A stretch of 64,000 bases of DNA from Pseudooceanicola atlanticus. GTDB taxonomy: Bacteria; Pseudomonadota; Alphaproteobacteria; Rhodobacterales; Rhodobacteraceae. The stretch lies in assembly GCF_000768315.1 (NCBI RefSeq), contig NZ_AQQX01000002.1, forward strand, positions 1 to 64,000. Direction: 5' to 3'. The translations under genes were made by a program, and so were the position numbers. Positions 50,500-59,763 of this stretch are shown here, one piece after another (within the stretch, counting starts at the first letter, position 1; each line of letters begins with the position of its first letter). The notes under the pieces were generated by a model. It saw only the letters and a list, made by a program, of their open reading frames with translations, made no database searches and was not told the DNA's origin.

Positions 50500-51795
50500 T
50501 CAGTCGTCCTCCTCGTCCACCCAATCGCTGCCGCTCCATTTGCGGCGCAGGGCCAGCATCCGGCGCAGCAGGAACAACGCCGGCACGACCGCAAAGATCG
50601 CCGCCAGCATGAACAGCCATTTGCCGCTGGATTCGCTTTCGAAGACCTCGACCCCGACGACGGTCAGCGCCGCGCCCTCGCGCAGCCATGTGCCGGCCTC
50701 GCTGACCTCAAGCTCGACGGTGTAGTCGCCCGGCTCCGGCGCGTGGAACAGCAGCGTCGTGCGGGTCGATCCTTCGGTCCAGCGTCCATCGGCATCGCGC
50801 CCGTGGTAATAGCCCACCTCGCGCCCCGCCTCGAAGACCGGCTGGTCGTCCGGGCCGGTCACCGCGATGTCCATGTAGGCCCAGGAATTCGACACATTTG
50901 TGTTGACCCGAACCTTGGTCAGCCGCTCCGTATCGGCGATCGCGAAGGGCACCTCCTGCGGCAGGGTGGAGACCGGAATGTCCTGCACCCGCGCCACCAG
51001 GGTCCCCGGCATCGTGCTGAGGACAAAACCCAGCAGCGCCGCCGCAATTCCCATCAACAGGGCAGACACCCAGAAGAAGGGCTGCGTATTCAATGCCTTG
51101 TAGGGCATCAGCGGGTGGTTGCGGCTGCGACCGGAGGGCAGTTCCGCCCCGAAATCCAGGTAGGTCTGCGGCGGCAGGTAGGAGGAGACCTCGACCTCCC
51201 GCTCCGTCGCGCTTTGCTGGAAGCTCAGCATCGTGCGGTCGCCCAGCAGGCTCACGGCGGTGGCCGTGTCGCCGATCCGCGGCATCCAGGTGAATTCGCC
51301 CTCGGCAAAGGTGATCTGCGCGGTGCTGGTTTCGTAATACCGGTAGCGCGCGCCGCCGGCCCGTGCCGTCGGGCGGCTCTCGGCGCGTTCGACCTGCGCC
51401 GGCGTGATGAACCCCGGAGAGACCGGCCCGCGATACTTGCGGGTGAAAACCAGGTGCCCCTCTTCGACGCTCATCCAGGCATAGCCGTGAGTGGGCGAAA
51501 ACAGCTGGTGATCCACCCAGGTCCAGACCTGCCCCTGCCAGCGCTCCTCCCAGCCCAGCGTGCCGATGATGGTAAAGGTGACGCCCTCGATCTCGGCCTG
51601 CATGCCAAGGGCAAAGGGCGTGTCGGGCCGCGACATGCCGGAATATTCGCGCAGCACCTTGTAGCCGTGCACCGCATCCAGCGCCGCGCCGCAATAGCCG
51701 CAGATATGGGTTGTCACCCGGCCGCCGCCCAACACATCCAGCCCCGCCCCGCAGGCTGTGCAATTGATCGTGTGGGTCTGCGCGGCCAGCGTCAT
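50500..51795 (-). CDS. DUF4178 protein with zinc ribbon and TM segments
   Basis: 431 residues. N-terminal zinc ribbon CTACGAGLDVLGGG and HICGYCGAALDAVHG give two Cys pairs (about residues 12–38). A DUF4178 domain follows (GWEERWQGQVWTWVDHQLFS, about 80–100, and SPTHGYAWMSVEEGHLVF). Two TM helices are FFWVSALLMGIAAALLGFVL (about 230–250) and LFMLAAIFAVVPALFLLRRM near the end, with an all-beta domain between them (SNSWAYMDIAVTGPDDQ). The start ATG overlaps the previous stop (ATGA). Function is unknown, but it sits with polyamine and DUF350 genes. Confidence 0.75.
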   Translation of the reverse strand: MTLAAQTHTINCTACGAGLDVLGGGRVTTHICGYCGAALDAVHGYKVLREYSGMSRPDTPFALGMQAEIEGVTFTIIGTLGWEERWQGQVWTWVDHQLFSPTHGYAWMSVEEGHLVFTRKYRGPVSPGFITPAQVERAESRPTARAGGARYRYYETSTAQITFAEGEFTWMPRIGDTATAVSLLGDRTMLSFQQSATEREVEVSSYLPPQTYLDFGAELPSGRSRNHPLMPYKALNTQPFFWVSALLMGIAAALLGFVLSTMPGTLVARVQDIPVSTLPQEVPFAIADTERLTKVRVNTNVSNSWAYMDIAVTGPDDQPVFEAGREVGYYHGRDADGRWTEGSTRTTLLFHAPEPGDYTVELEVSEAGTWLREGAALTVVGVEVFESESSGKWLFMLAAIFAVVPALFLLRRMLALRRKWSGSDWVDEEDD

Positions 51796-52403
51796 TGCGA
51801 CGACTCCACCGTGACCTCGAACGGGTCGATCCACTCGCCGGCGAACCAGCTGTGACCGCCCGGCCAGAACTCACCGCTCAGCAGCACGCCCTCGACGGAC
51901 AAGGCATTGACGAAATTGTAGGTTTCGCCAACCTTGAGTACTTCGTCGAATTCTCCGCGGATGGCCAGGCAGGTTGCCTCGTCGAACTCGGTGACACGGA
52001 AATGCATGCCGTCATAGCTGAAGGTACGGCCCAGGATCGGGGCCTTGGGGATGGCAGGCGCGCGGCCCTCGGGGATGACGCGCTGCACGGCGACGTCGCC
52101 CTCGTCGATGGACAGCCAGACGGGGTGGCCATCGGCATCGAGCGCCCAGAATTCATCCCACCAGCCGCGGCCATAGCTGAACCGCGCATGGCCCAGCACG
52201 TCGAACACCCCCGCCGCGCAACGCACCCTGTCGCCCAGCCCGAACAGCAACGGCGCGTCATGCATCACCCCGGCCTCGCCGGCCAGGCGCACGGCCTCGT
52301 CTTCGTGGAACAGGGTCGTGCCACAGGATGGACAGGTCAGCATCCGCACCCCCGAATGGGGCGTGATCCGGTCACCGCAATTGGGACAGCTGATCTGGGC
52401 CAT
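51792..52403 (-). CDS. DUF4178 protein with zinc ribbon (soluble)
   Basis: 203 residues, no TM helix. It opens with a zinc ribbon CPNCGDRITPHSGVRMLTCP and CGTTLFHEDE (two C-x-x-C knuckles), then a DUF4178-type beta domain: GHARFSYGRGWWDEFWALDA, GHPVWLSIDEGDVAVQRVIP and FSYDGMHFRVTEFDE. The start at 52403 lies at the zinc ribbon. It is the first gene of the minus-strand unit and a shorter paralogue of the next protein. Both together suggest a membrane complex with a regulatory or scaffolding role. Confidence 0.75.
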   Translation of the reverse strand: MAQISCPNCGDRITPHSGVRMLTCPSCGTTLFHEDEAVRLAGEAGVMHDAPLLFGLGDRVRCAAGVFDVLGHARFSYGRGWWDEFWALDADGHPVWLSIDEGDVAVQRVIPEGRAPAIPKAPILGRTFSYDGMHFRVTEFDEATCLAIRGEFDEVLKVGETYNFVNALSVEGVLLSGEFWPGGHSWFAGEWIDPFEVTVESSQ

Positions 52404-52586
52404 GATGCGGCGAGTTCCCGTGACAAAAGGATCAAGTGAATGCCGTGCGACCATGGCCTGTCCAACCGGATATCGCAACCCGACACGGCGCAGCGATCCG
52501 CCGGTCCCAAGCTTGCCAGGCTGGCCGTTTCGCCTTACGAATTCCAGAAGGGCCGCGCCGGTCGCGTGCACCCTATGAGGCAAGCA

Positions 52587-53357
52587 ATGCATTTTACAGT
52601 CAATTACTTCCGGGGTGATGAAGACCCCAAGAGCGGCCCGGTCAAGGTGGGCTGGCTTCTAGGTGAAACCGACAGTCCCGTGATCTACGATGCCCCTCGC
52701 CGCGTGAATTCCCGCAACGCCCGGCGCGAACATGCCAAGAGCGCCTCGCGCTGTCCGGCCGTCCTGAATCTGGAAAGCCGGTATTTCGAAGTGCCGGTGC
52801 CTTTCGACATCAATATCGGCTTCGAACGGGACCGAGACGGACGCCCGGTGCTCAAGAACCTGTCCGGCTCCGCCAGCACGATCCGCGGATCAACCCTGGG
52901 CAAGCGGATCTCGATCACCAACGAGACCGAGTGGCGCTATCCCGACCGGCCCATCATTCAATTGAAGCTGCCCTATCTCTTCATCGCCGACGAACCGGTC
53001 TACCTGACGCAGCTGGACGCCTACCTGCATTACCGCAGGCAACCCCTGCCCGGCACGATCTTTGGCGGGCGGTTCCCGATCAATGTCTGGCCGCGTCCGC
53101 TGATGTGGGCCTTCGAATGGCACGACACGACAAAACCGATCACCCTGAAACGGGGCGAGCCGCTGTTCTATTGCCAGTTCGAATTCGACAATCCCGAACG
53201 TACCGTCCAGCTGGTCGAAGCCGAGATGACGGACGAACTCAGCACCTATATCAAGCATATCGGCGGCGCGGTGAACTACGTGAACCAGACGTTTTCCCTG
53301 TTCGAGGCGGCTGAAAAGGTGCGACCCCAGACCCTTCTCAGCCCGCGCAAACCGTGA
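52587..53357 (+). CDS. Conserved hypothetical protein coupled to a sulfotransferase fusion
   Basis: 256 residues, no signal peptide or TM segment. Beta-rich with conserved-looking RYFEVPVPFDINIGFERDRD, WRYPDRPIIQLKLPYLFIAD, FEWHDTTKPITLKRGEPLFY and CQFEFDNPERTVQLVEAEMT. No family was recognised. The start at 52587 (MHFTVNYFRGDEDPK) has GAGG 5 bp upstream; ATG 52575 is an alternative. Its stop overlaps the GTG start of the next gene (GTGA), so the two proteins probably work together. AATGCATT over its start codon is judged coincidental. Confidence 0.7.
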   Translation: MHFTVNYFRGDEDPKSGPVKVGWLLGETDSPVIYDAPRRVNSRNARREHAKSASRCPAVLNLESRYFEVPVPFDINIGFERDRDGRPVLKNLSGSASTIRGSTLGKRISITNETEWRYPDRPIIQLKLPYLFIADEPVYLTQLDAYLHYRRQPLPGTIFGGRFPINVWPRPLMWAFEWHDTTKPITLKRGEPLFYCQFEFDNPERTVQLVEAEMTDELSTYIKHIGGAVNYVNQTFSLFEAAEKVRPQTLLSPRKP

Positions 53358-55324
53358 CCGGACCGCAGCAGGCTACCGGACAGGCCCCGGGACAGACCGC
53401 GCCGGCAGAGAACGTCCCGCCGATCAAGCGCGCCCAGGACCTGTTCAATGCCGGGCGCGTGTCGGAATGCTACGCGATCATCAAGCCGATGATCGACACG
53501 CCACCCGCTGACGCGCGGGACCGCAGCAACATCGCCTATCTCCAGCTGGGCTGCGCGCTCTACAAGACCGGCGACATGGAGGCCGCGCGCAAGCTGAACG
53601 CCGCCCTGTCGACCGCGCATTGGCGGCCCATGCGGTATCGCCTGTCGCTGCGGCTGGGCGATATGACCACGGCGAAACGCATCCGCACCGCGCCCGACGT
53701 CACTGACCGCGAACGCGACGATTTCCGCACCACCGCCGGTCTGCACCTGATCTGGGCCAAGAAATACCGGCTGGGCTTTCCGCTCTATGCCTGCCGCCAC
53801 AACGCGATCCTGTTCCCCAAGACGGTGCCCAACCGCTGCCGTCACGTGCCGCTGCCCGATGACCCGGCGCAGGACGAGACCACCATCGTTCTGGAACAGG
53901 GGCTGGGCGACGTGTTGTTCCACCTGGCCCACATCCGGGCCGAGGGGCAGCACGAGACCTCTCGCTTCATCGGGTTGCGCAAATACGGGCCGCTGATCCG
54001 GCGCTATTTCCCGCGCGCCACCTACCTCGCCCACGAGGACATGACGGATGCCCATGGCACGCCGCGCATCCACCTGGCCGCCGATTTCGTCGGGCGGGGG
54101 TTTCGCCGCAACTGGCACCTGGCGCCGGGCATCACCTTCGACACGCCGATCCGCCATGCCGGGGAACCGCCGGTCTGGGGGATTTGCTGGCGCGGCGGAT
54201 CGGGGCAGAACCGGCGCGAGGAACGTCATATCCCGCTGCAGATCTTCCTGGACCTGCTGCCCCGCGACGCACGTTTCCTGGCGCTGCAATTCGACCTCAC
54301 GAAAGAGGAACGCACGATCCTGCTGGCCGATGGCCGCTGCATGATCCCTCTGTCGGACATCACGCAGAACCCGGTCCACACGATCGACATGATCCGCCCC
54401 CTGGCCGGCGTGATCTCGGTCGACAGTGCGAACTGGCACATGGCGGGGCTGAGCGACGTTCCCATCTTTGCCATCATGAACCGCACCGCGCATTGGTTCT
54501 GGGGCAAGGAAAGCCGCGCCGAAACCGCCTTTCCCTGCGCCACCACGGTCCGCAAGGAAGATGTCGGTCCGGCCCGCGTCGGCGAATGGGTCCGCGACAC
54601 CCGCAAGGCCTGGCGCGAACGCGAGGCGCAGGGCCATCCGAAACCCGCCAAGCTCAGCCGGACGGAGCCGCGCGACCGTCCCGTTCTGATCGTCGGCCTG
54701 CCACGCTCTGCAACCTCGATGACGACGCGGGTGCTGCACAGCCAGGGGCTGTGGCTGGGCGAAACCGTGCCGGGCAACCGCGAAAACCCGCAGGGCTATT
54801 TCGAAAGCCGGATGATCCGCGACCAGTTGATCAAGCCGACCCTGTCCGCACTTGGCGCAGACCCTCTCGGCGTGCGGCGGCTGCCGGCCTGGGATGTGCT
54901 GCCGCCCTTCCCCGCCCTGCGCGACACGCTGTTCGCGATGCTGCGGCGCGAAGGCTATGACGGGCGGCAGCCCTGGGGCTTCAAGGATCCCAAGCTCACG
55001 CTGCTCTGGCCGCTCTTTGCGCGGGCCTTTCCGCAGGCCCATTGGGTCATCGTCACGCGGGACCGGGACAAGGTGCTGGACAGCCTGTGCCGGACCTCAT
55101 TCATGGCGCGGCATTCCACCAGCCCGGAATTCTGGCTGCCCTTCTGCAGCGCCTATGACCACCGCCTGAACCTGCTGCGCGCCAGTGGGGCGCAGGTGCA
55201 CGAGGTGGACAGCGACGCGCTGTCGGGTGGATCACTGAGCCAGATCAAGGGCGTGATCCGCGCCGCCGGTCTCGGCTTCAATGCAAGGGATGCGCGGGCC
55301 GCGCTGGTGCGGGACGGCGGCTAG
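53354..55324 (+). CDS. TPR – glycosyltransferase-like – sulfotransferase fusion
   Basis: 656 residues. Residues about 25–120 form TPR-like helices (AQDLFNAGRVSECYAIIKPM). Residues about 170–430 resemble the GT9/ADP-heptose transferase-like domain found in TPR proteins (TTIVLEQGLGDVLFHLAHIR and GVISVDSANWHMAGLSDVP). The C-terminal part (about 445–656) is a sulfotransferase-like domain: VLIVGLPRSATSMTTRVLH carries the 5'-PAPS loop, and WVIVTRDRDKVLDSLCRTSF the 3'-phosphate-binding motif. It may modify a surface glycan or protein using PAPS. GTG start overlaps the upstream gene. Confidence 0.8.
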   Translation: MTGPQQATGQAPGQTAPAENVPPIKRAQDLFNAGRVSECYAIIKPMIDTPPADARDRSNIAYLQLGCALYKTGDMEAARKLNAALSTAHWRPMRYRLSLRLGDMTTAKRIRTAPDVTDRERDDFRTTAGLHLIWAKKYRLGFPLYACRHNAILFPKTVPNRCRHVPLPDDPAQDETTIVLEQGLGDVLFHLAHIRAEGQHETSRFIGLRKYGPLIRRYFPRATYLAHEDMTDAHGTPRIHLAADFVGRGFRRNWHLAPGITFDTPIRHAGEPPVWGICWRGGSGQNRREERHIPLQIFLDLLPRDARFLALQFDLTKEERTILLADGRCMIPLSDITQNPVHTIDMIRPLAGVISVDSANWHMAGLSDVPIFAIMNRTAHWFWGKESRAETAFPCATTVRKEDVGPARVGEWVRDTRKAWREREAQGHPKPAKLSRTEPRDRPVLIVGLPRSATSMTTRVLHSQGLWLGETVPGNRENPQGYFESRMIRDQLIKPTLSALGADPLGVRRLPAWDVLPPFPALRDTLFAMLRREGYDGRQPWGFKDPKLTLLWPLFARAFPQAHWVIVTRDRDKVLDSLCRTSFMARHSTSPEFWLPFCSAYDHRLNLLRASGAQVHEVDSDALSGGSLSQIKGVIRAAGLGFNARDARAALVRDGG

Positions 55325-58300
55325 ACCAGACGCGGCGCCATCGCCTCTGCCGAGGGGCGGGCAAAGACCCGCCGCAGCGACCGCGCCTCATGCGCGCGCA
55401 GGGTCAGTCGGGCCGGTTTCATCCAGTGGATATCGTCGCGCATCTGCGGGAAGACCTGGTAGAGTTCGGCCAGGTGATGATCCGGGATCGCATCCGCCCC
55501 GACGGCCCCGGGCAGGAAGCTTTCACAGGCCGCCCCTTCGGCAAAGATGACCTCGTGGCGGTCGAAGCACAGGTGGAAATACTCCACTTCTCCGCCATAG
55601 CGCCGATAGGTATTGTCGTAATCGATCAGGAACTTGGCCGGGACAAAGACCTCGGGCTCGCCGAACAGAACATCCGCCTGCCAGCCCGCGATCAGCATCC
55701 GGTGCTGTGGCGACACGACAAGCTCTCTCCGGTTGCCCAGCACGCCCTCGCCGATCACCACCGGGGCCGAAGACCCCATGGCGCTGACCGTGCGGCTGCC
55801 GATCCAGCGCAGCGGACGCATGCCGCGATCCTTGGTGCGCACCATGTCACCCGCGCGCAGCCGTTCGACCGGTCGATAGCCGTTGGCTGTCAGGATGTGG
55901 GTGCCGCGGGCGAAACAGATGACGTTCTCGAAGCCCGAGAATGTGGCCGTGTCCCCGCTGGTAAAGACGATGGTGCCGCTTTCATTGTCGCCGCCGCCAT
56001 AGGTGATCGACGACACCTGGTTGCTGTCGCCAAGCGCCGACAGGTCCAGCGTGTCATTGTCGGTGTCGCCCGCATCCTCGCCGCCGAACAGCTGGTAATT
56101 GCCCGGTCCCGTCAGGGTGATGTAGTCGCTGCCCGACCCGCCATAGAGCGTATCGTCCCCACCGGCAGAGCTGATGCTATCATCACCCGACCCGCCATAG
56201 ACTTCCTGTCCGCCGCCCGCGCTCAGCACGTCGGCCCCGCCGCCGCCCTGGATCGAGGACCCGGAGGCCGCAGAGGACCCGTCGATCGTGTCGCCGAAGT
56301 CCGAGCCCCAGACCTCTTCCACGTTGCTGGCGCCCATGTCGAAGGAAATGCCCGACCCCGCATCCGCCGCCGACACCGTGTCGCGCCCGGTGCCGCCGTC
56401 GATCACGCTGTCGGTCTCGTCGATGATCAGCAGATCATCGCCCGACCCGCCATAAAGGCTGTCGTCGCCGCTATTGCCGTCGATCTGGTCGTTGCCCGCG
56501 CCGCCGGCCATGCTGTCGCCCGCAGACGACCCGGACAACGTATCGGCCTGGTCCGTCGCCGCGACCTCTTCGATGCCGTAGAAGTTGATCGTGTCGCTGC
56601 CATGGGTGACGGTTCCGGACTCCGCGCTGGTATAGGTGATCGTCGCCCCGGTCGTGTCGAAACGGGTGAGGTCCAGTACGTCATTATCGGACCCGGCCTC
56701 GCCGCCATAGATCGTGTCGGTGCCGTAACCGTCATCCATGATGAACGTGTCATCACCCGACCCGCCGAACAGGGTGTCGGACCCGGTGCCCCCGTCGATC
56801 ACATCCGCCCCGGCCTCGCCATAAACGGAATCGTCTCCGGAATTGCCCGACAGAACGTCTGCGCCAGAGCCGCCATAGATCGTGTCACCGGCCTGTCCGC
56901 CTTCGACGGTATCGGCGCCCTGACCCGCGACGATGCTGTCGGCCAGCGCGTAATCCCAATCCTCGACCGCGTCGCCCTGGCTGTCGATGTAGCCGCCGGT
57001 CATGACATCGTCGCCCGCTGTCCCGGTGACGGTGCCATCGGGGCGGTTGCCGCCGACGACGCTCTCCATCTCGGAGAAGCTCATGATGTCGCCGTTGGAG
57101 AACTTCACCGTCCCTGCCCCGTCATCGCCGCTGGCGAAGAAGACATAGGCGTCGCCCGACACGGCGCTCAGGTCCAGGATATCGTTATCGCCCGAGGTTT
57201 CGCCGCCCGCGACGCTGTGGTTGCCCGGCCCGGTGATGTAGAACGTATCGTCGCCCGACCCGCCGCTGAGGCTGTCATCTCCGGACCCGCTGGTGATGCT
57301 GTCATTCCCGGCACCACCGAAAACCGTGTCGCTGCCAGCCCCGGCCACCACGACGTCGTCCCCGGCATAGCCATAGATCACATCGTCGCTTGCCCCGGCC
57401 GTGACGCTGTCGGCCTGCGCGGTCAGGTCGATACGCTCGATCTCGGAGAAGGTGATCGTGTTGGTGCCGAAGGTGACTGTTCCGGCCTCCGGCCCGGAAT
57501 AGGTCACCGTCACGGCAGAGGTGACGGCGGTCAGGTCCAGCACGTCGGTATCCGACCCGCCTTCGCCGCCCTCGATCGTGTCATTGCCCGCATTGTCGGC
57601 GATGCGGATCGTGTCCTCACCCGACCCGCCATACAGCTCGTCCGGGCCTTGCAGACCAGCCAGGTCATCATTGCCCGCGCGACCGTAGAAGATGTTCGTA
57701 TAGGCGTCGCCCGACAGGCTGAAACCATCGAAACCGACCAACGTGTCGTCGTAGTCAGTACCATAGGCACCGTCTATGCCGGACCAGATCACATCCCCCG
57801 TGGCTGCCCCGCCCAGCGTATTCGTCGCCAGATTCAGAGAGACCGCAGAGGTTTCGTTGCCGAAGTCGATGTAATCCATACCGGTGCCGCCGGTATAGGT
57901 GTCGTTGCCCGGCCCGGAATAGAGCGTGTCCGACCCGTCCCCGCCGTAAAGCTGGTCGTCACCCGATCCGCCATCCAGCGCGTCATCGCCGGAATCGCCA
58001 TACAGCGTGTCGGTGCCAGCCCCGCCATACAGCGCGTCGTTTCCAGCATTGCCATAGACGTAGTCCGTGCCAGTTCCGCCAAGGGCGGTATCGCTGCCGG
58101 CCCCGGATTGGATCGAGTCATTGCCGGAGCCCGCGAACAGGCTGTCATCGCCGGAATTGCCGTAAATGGTATCGTTGCCGGAATACGTCGCGATCGTATC
58201 GTTGCCGGTTCCGCCAGAAACGGTATCGTCACCGCTGCCGCTATCGAGACTGTCAGCCCCTGCGCCGCCGGAGATCGAGTCATTGGCCGTACCGCCGTAT

Positions 58301-59763
58301 ATCACGTCGTCGCCCGAGCCGCCGATCAGGCTGTCGGTCCCGCCTTCACCGTAGATGGTATCGGCCCCGGCCCCGCCATCCATCGTGTCGTTGCTGCTGT
58401 CTTCGGCCACACTGAACGAGTTGTTGTTGCCAGAGGTGCCAAGCGCCCAGAAGGCGGAGCTGGACTCGTCGTAGTAGACGAGGTTGCCGTCGGTCTGCAT
58501 GACAAGCTCACCGGGCGATCCGCTGCTGGACCCAGTGGAGGCCAGGATATTTCCATCCTTGTCATAGGCGATCAGGTTGCCATCGGTGCCCACATGCAGG
58601 CGCTCGGCACCAAGGACGGTGTGCCCGAAGACGTTGTAGACCTCGAGCGTGCCATTGCCGTCATTGTCGATCTGCACGACGATTGATCCGTCCATACGGA
58701 CGATCAGCCGGGCATCGTTGTTCGAGGAATAGAGCGCCTGCCCGATATAGAGGTCGTCGCCCGGCCCCATCCGGTCGGACGAACCGCCGAAATCGGGCGT
58801 TTCGTAACCGCCGCGCATGACGTCGTCGCCCGATCCGCCGGCCAGGTAATCTGACCCGCGGTCGGCGATCATCGTGTCGGACCCGGCCCCGCCGTAAAGC
58901 GAGTCGTTGTTCCAGCCGCCGCCAAGGTAATCGGCCCCGATGCCGCCATAGACGTTATCCGACCCGGCCCCGCCCTCAAGGCTGTCATCGCCCGTCCCGC
59001 CATAGACCCAGTCGCCATCGTTGCTGCCATAGACGGCATCGTCACCGGTGCCGGCGGTCACGGTGTCATTGCCGGCGCCTGCGTGGATCTTGTCGTTCTC
59101 GTTGCCATCGCCGCTGCCGATGGCGTCGCCTTCGCCGTCGGTATAGCCGTTGCCCATGTTTTCGGACCCGGAGCCGCCGGCGACGATCTTGTTGCTGTAA
59201 TTCGTGAAATTCTCGATGCCGCGGAACTCCAGCCGCTCACCGTTGTAGAAGGTGATGTAGCCGTCGCTGCCGCTGTAGAAGCCGTAGCCCGAAATATAGG
59301 TGTCGGTCAGCCCGCTGAAATCGAGCGTGTCGTCGCCGCTATTGCCCTCGATATAGGCGCTGGTGCCCGAGGTGACGAAAATGATGTCGTTGCCGCGGCC
59401 ACCGTAAACATCGTCATCGCCGCTATCGGAGTAGAGCGTATCGTCGCCGCTGTCGCCCTCTAGCGTGTCCTGCCCGGTGCCGCCATAGATGACATCGTTG
59501 CCGGAACTGCCCCAGAAACTGTCATTGCCGCTGCCGCCATACAGCCAGTCATTGCCGCCGCTGCCGCCATAGATCGTGTCGTCGCCCGACCCGCCATAGA
59601 CGGTATCGTCCCCCGATCCGGCGTCGATCGTATCGCTGCCACCATAGCCGTAGACGGAATCGTTCCAGCCGTCGCCACCATCAATGGAATCACCATCCCC
59701 GTCCGAGTAACTGGACGAGATGGAATCATTGATAGATGTGCCGTCGACCTTGCCGTCAGCCAT
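55321..59763 (-). CDS. RTX protein with bulb-lectin-like insert and C-terminal Hint domain
   Basis: 1480 residues, extremely rich in Asp and Gly, with dozens of GGxGxDxL/Y calcium-binding nonapeptides (for example GGSGDDTIYGGSGGNDWLYG). Residues about 331–455 form an insert with MDGSIVVQIDNDG, GTDGNLIAYDKDGN and MQTDGNLVYYDESSSAFW, which resembles bulb-type (B-)lectin QxDxNxVxY repeats. From about 1284 a Hint/intein-like module begins: CFARGTHILTANGYRPVERL and VVSPQHRMLIAGW (block B His). No signal peptide: likely exported by a type I system, and the Hint domain may cleave itself. Its stop shares the CTAG palindrome with the convergent gene's. Confidence 0.88.
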   Translation of the reverse strand: MADGKVDGTSINDSISSSYSDGDGDSIDGGDGWNDSVYGYGGSDTIDAGSGDDTVYGGSGDDTIYGGSGGNDWLYGGSGNDSFWGSSGNDVIYGGTGQDTLEGDSGDDTLYSDSGDDDVYGGRGNDIIFVTSGTSAYIEGNSGDDTLDFSGLTDTYISGYGFYSGSDGYITFYNGERLEFRGIENFTNYSNKIVAGGSGSENMGNGYTDGEGDAIGSGDGNENDKIHAGAGNDTVTAGTGDDAVYGSNDGDWVYGGTGDDSLEGGAGSDNVYGGIGADYLGGGWNNDSLYGGAGSDTMIADRGSDYLAGGSGDDVMRGGYETPDFGGSSDRMGPGDDLYIGQALYSSNNDARLIVRMDGSIVVQIDNDGNGTLEVYNVFGHTVLGAERLHVGTDGNLIAYDKDGNILASTGSSSGSPGELVMQTDGNLVYYDESSSAFWALGTSGNNNSFSVAEDSSNDTMDGGAGADTIYGEGGTDSLIGGSGDDVIYGGTANDSISGGAGADSLDSGSGDDTVSGGTGNDTIATYSGNDTIYGNSGDDSLFAGSGNDSIQSGAGSDTALGGTGTDYVYGNAGNDALYGGAGTDTLYGDSGDDALDGGSGDDQLYGGDGSDTLYSGPGNDTYTGGTGMDYIDFGNETSAVSLNLATNTLGGAATGDVIWSGIDGAYGTDYDDTLVGFDGFSLSGDAYTNIFYGRAGNDDLAGLQGPDELYGGSGEDTIRIADNAGNDTIEGGEGGSDTDVLDLTAVTSAVTVTYSGPEAGTVTFGTNTITFSEIERIDLTAQADSVTAGASDDVIYGYAGDDVVVAGAGSDTVFGGAGNDSITSGSGDDSLSGGSGDDTFYITGPGNHSVAGGETSGDNDILDLSAVSGDAYVFFASGDDGAGTVKFSNGDIMSFSEMESVVGGNRPDGTVTGTAGDDVMTGGYIDSQGDAVEDWDYALADSIVAGQGADTVEGGQAGDTIYGGSGADVLSGNSGDDSVYGEAGADVIDGGTGSDTLFGGSGDDTFIMDDGYGTDTIYGGEAGSDNDVLDLTRFDTTGATITYTSAESGTVTHGSDTINFYGIEEVAATDQADTLSGSSAGDSMAGGAGNDQIDGNSGDDSLYGGSGDDLLIIDETDSVIDGGTGRDTVSAADAGSGISFDMGASNVEEVWGSDFGDTIDGSSAASGSSIQGGGGADVLSAGGGQEVYGGSGDDSISSAGGDDTLYGGSGSDYITLTGPGNYQLFGGEDAGDTDNDTLDLSALGDSNQVSSITYGGGDNESGTIVFTSGDTATFSGFENVICFARGTHILTANGYRPVERLRAGDMVRTKDRGMRPLRWIGSRTVSAMGSSAPVVIGEGVLGNRRELVVSPQHRMLIAGWQADVLFGEPEVFVPAKFLIDYDNTYRRYGGEVEYFHLCFDRHEVIFAEGAACESFLPGAVGADAIPDHHLAELYQVFPQMRDDIHWMKPARLTLRAHEARSLRRVFARPSAEAMAPRLV

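Noticed and set aside
52586-52593. AATGCATT at the start codon of the hypothetical gene
   Set aside because: It is made by the codons for Met-His-Phe plus one base and lacks the AT-rich symmetrical flanks of the operator copies.
55390-58686. A 1098-codon open frame antisense to the RTX gene
   Set aside because: It is the mirror of the repetitive Asp/Gly codons on the other strand. The sequence has low complexity with no recognisable domain, while the minus-strand frame encodes a clear RTX/Hint protein.
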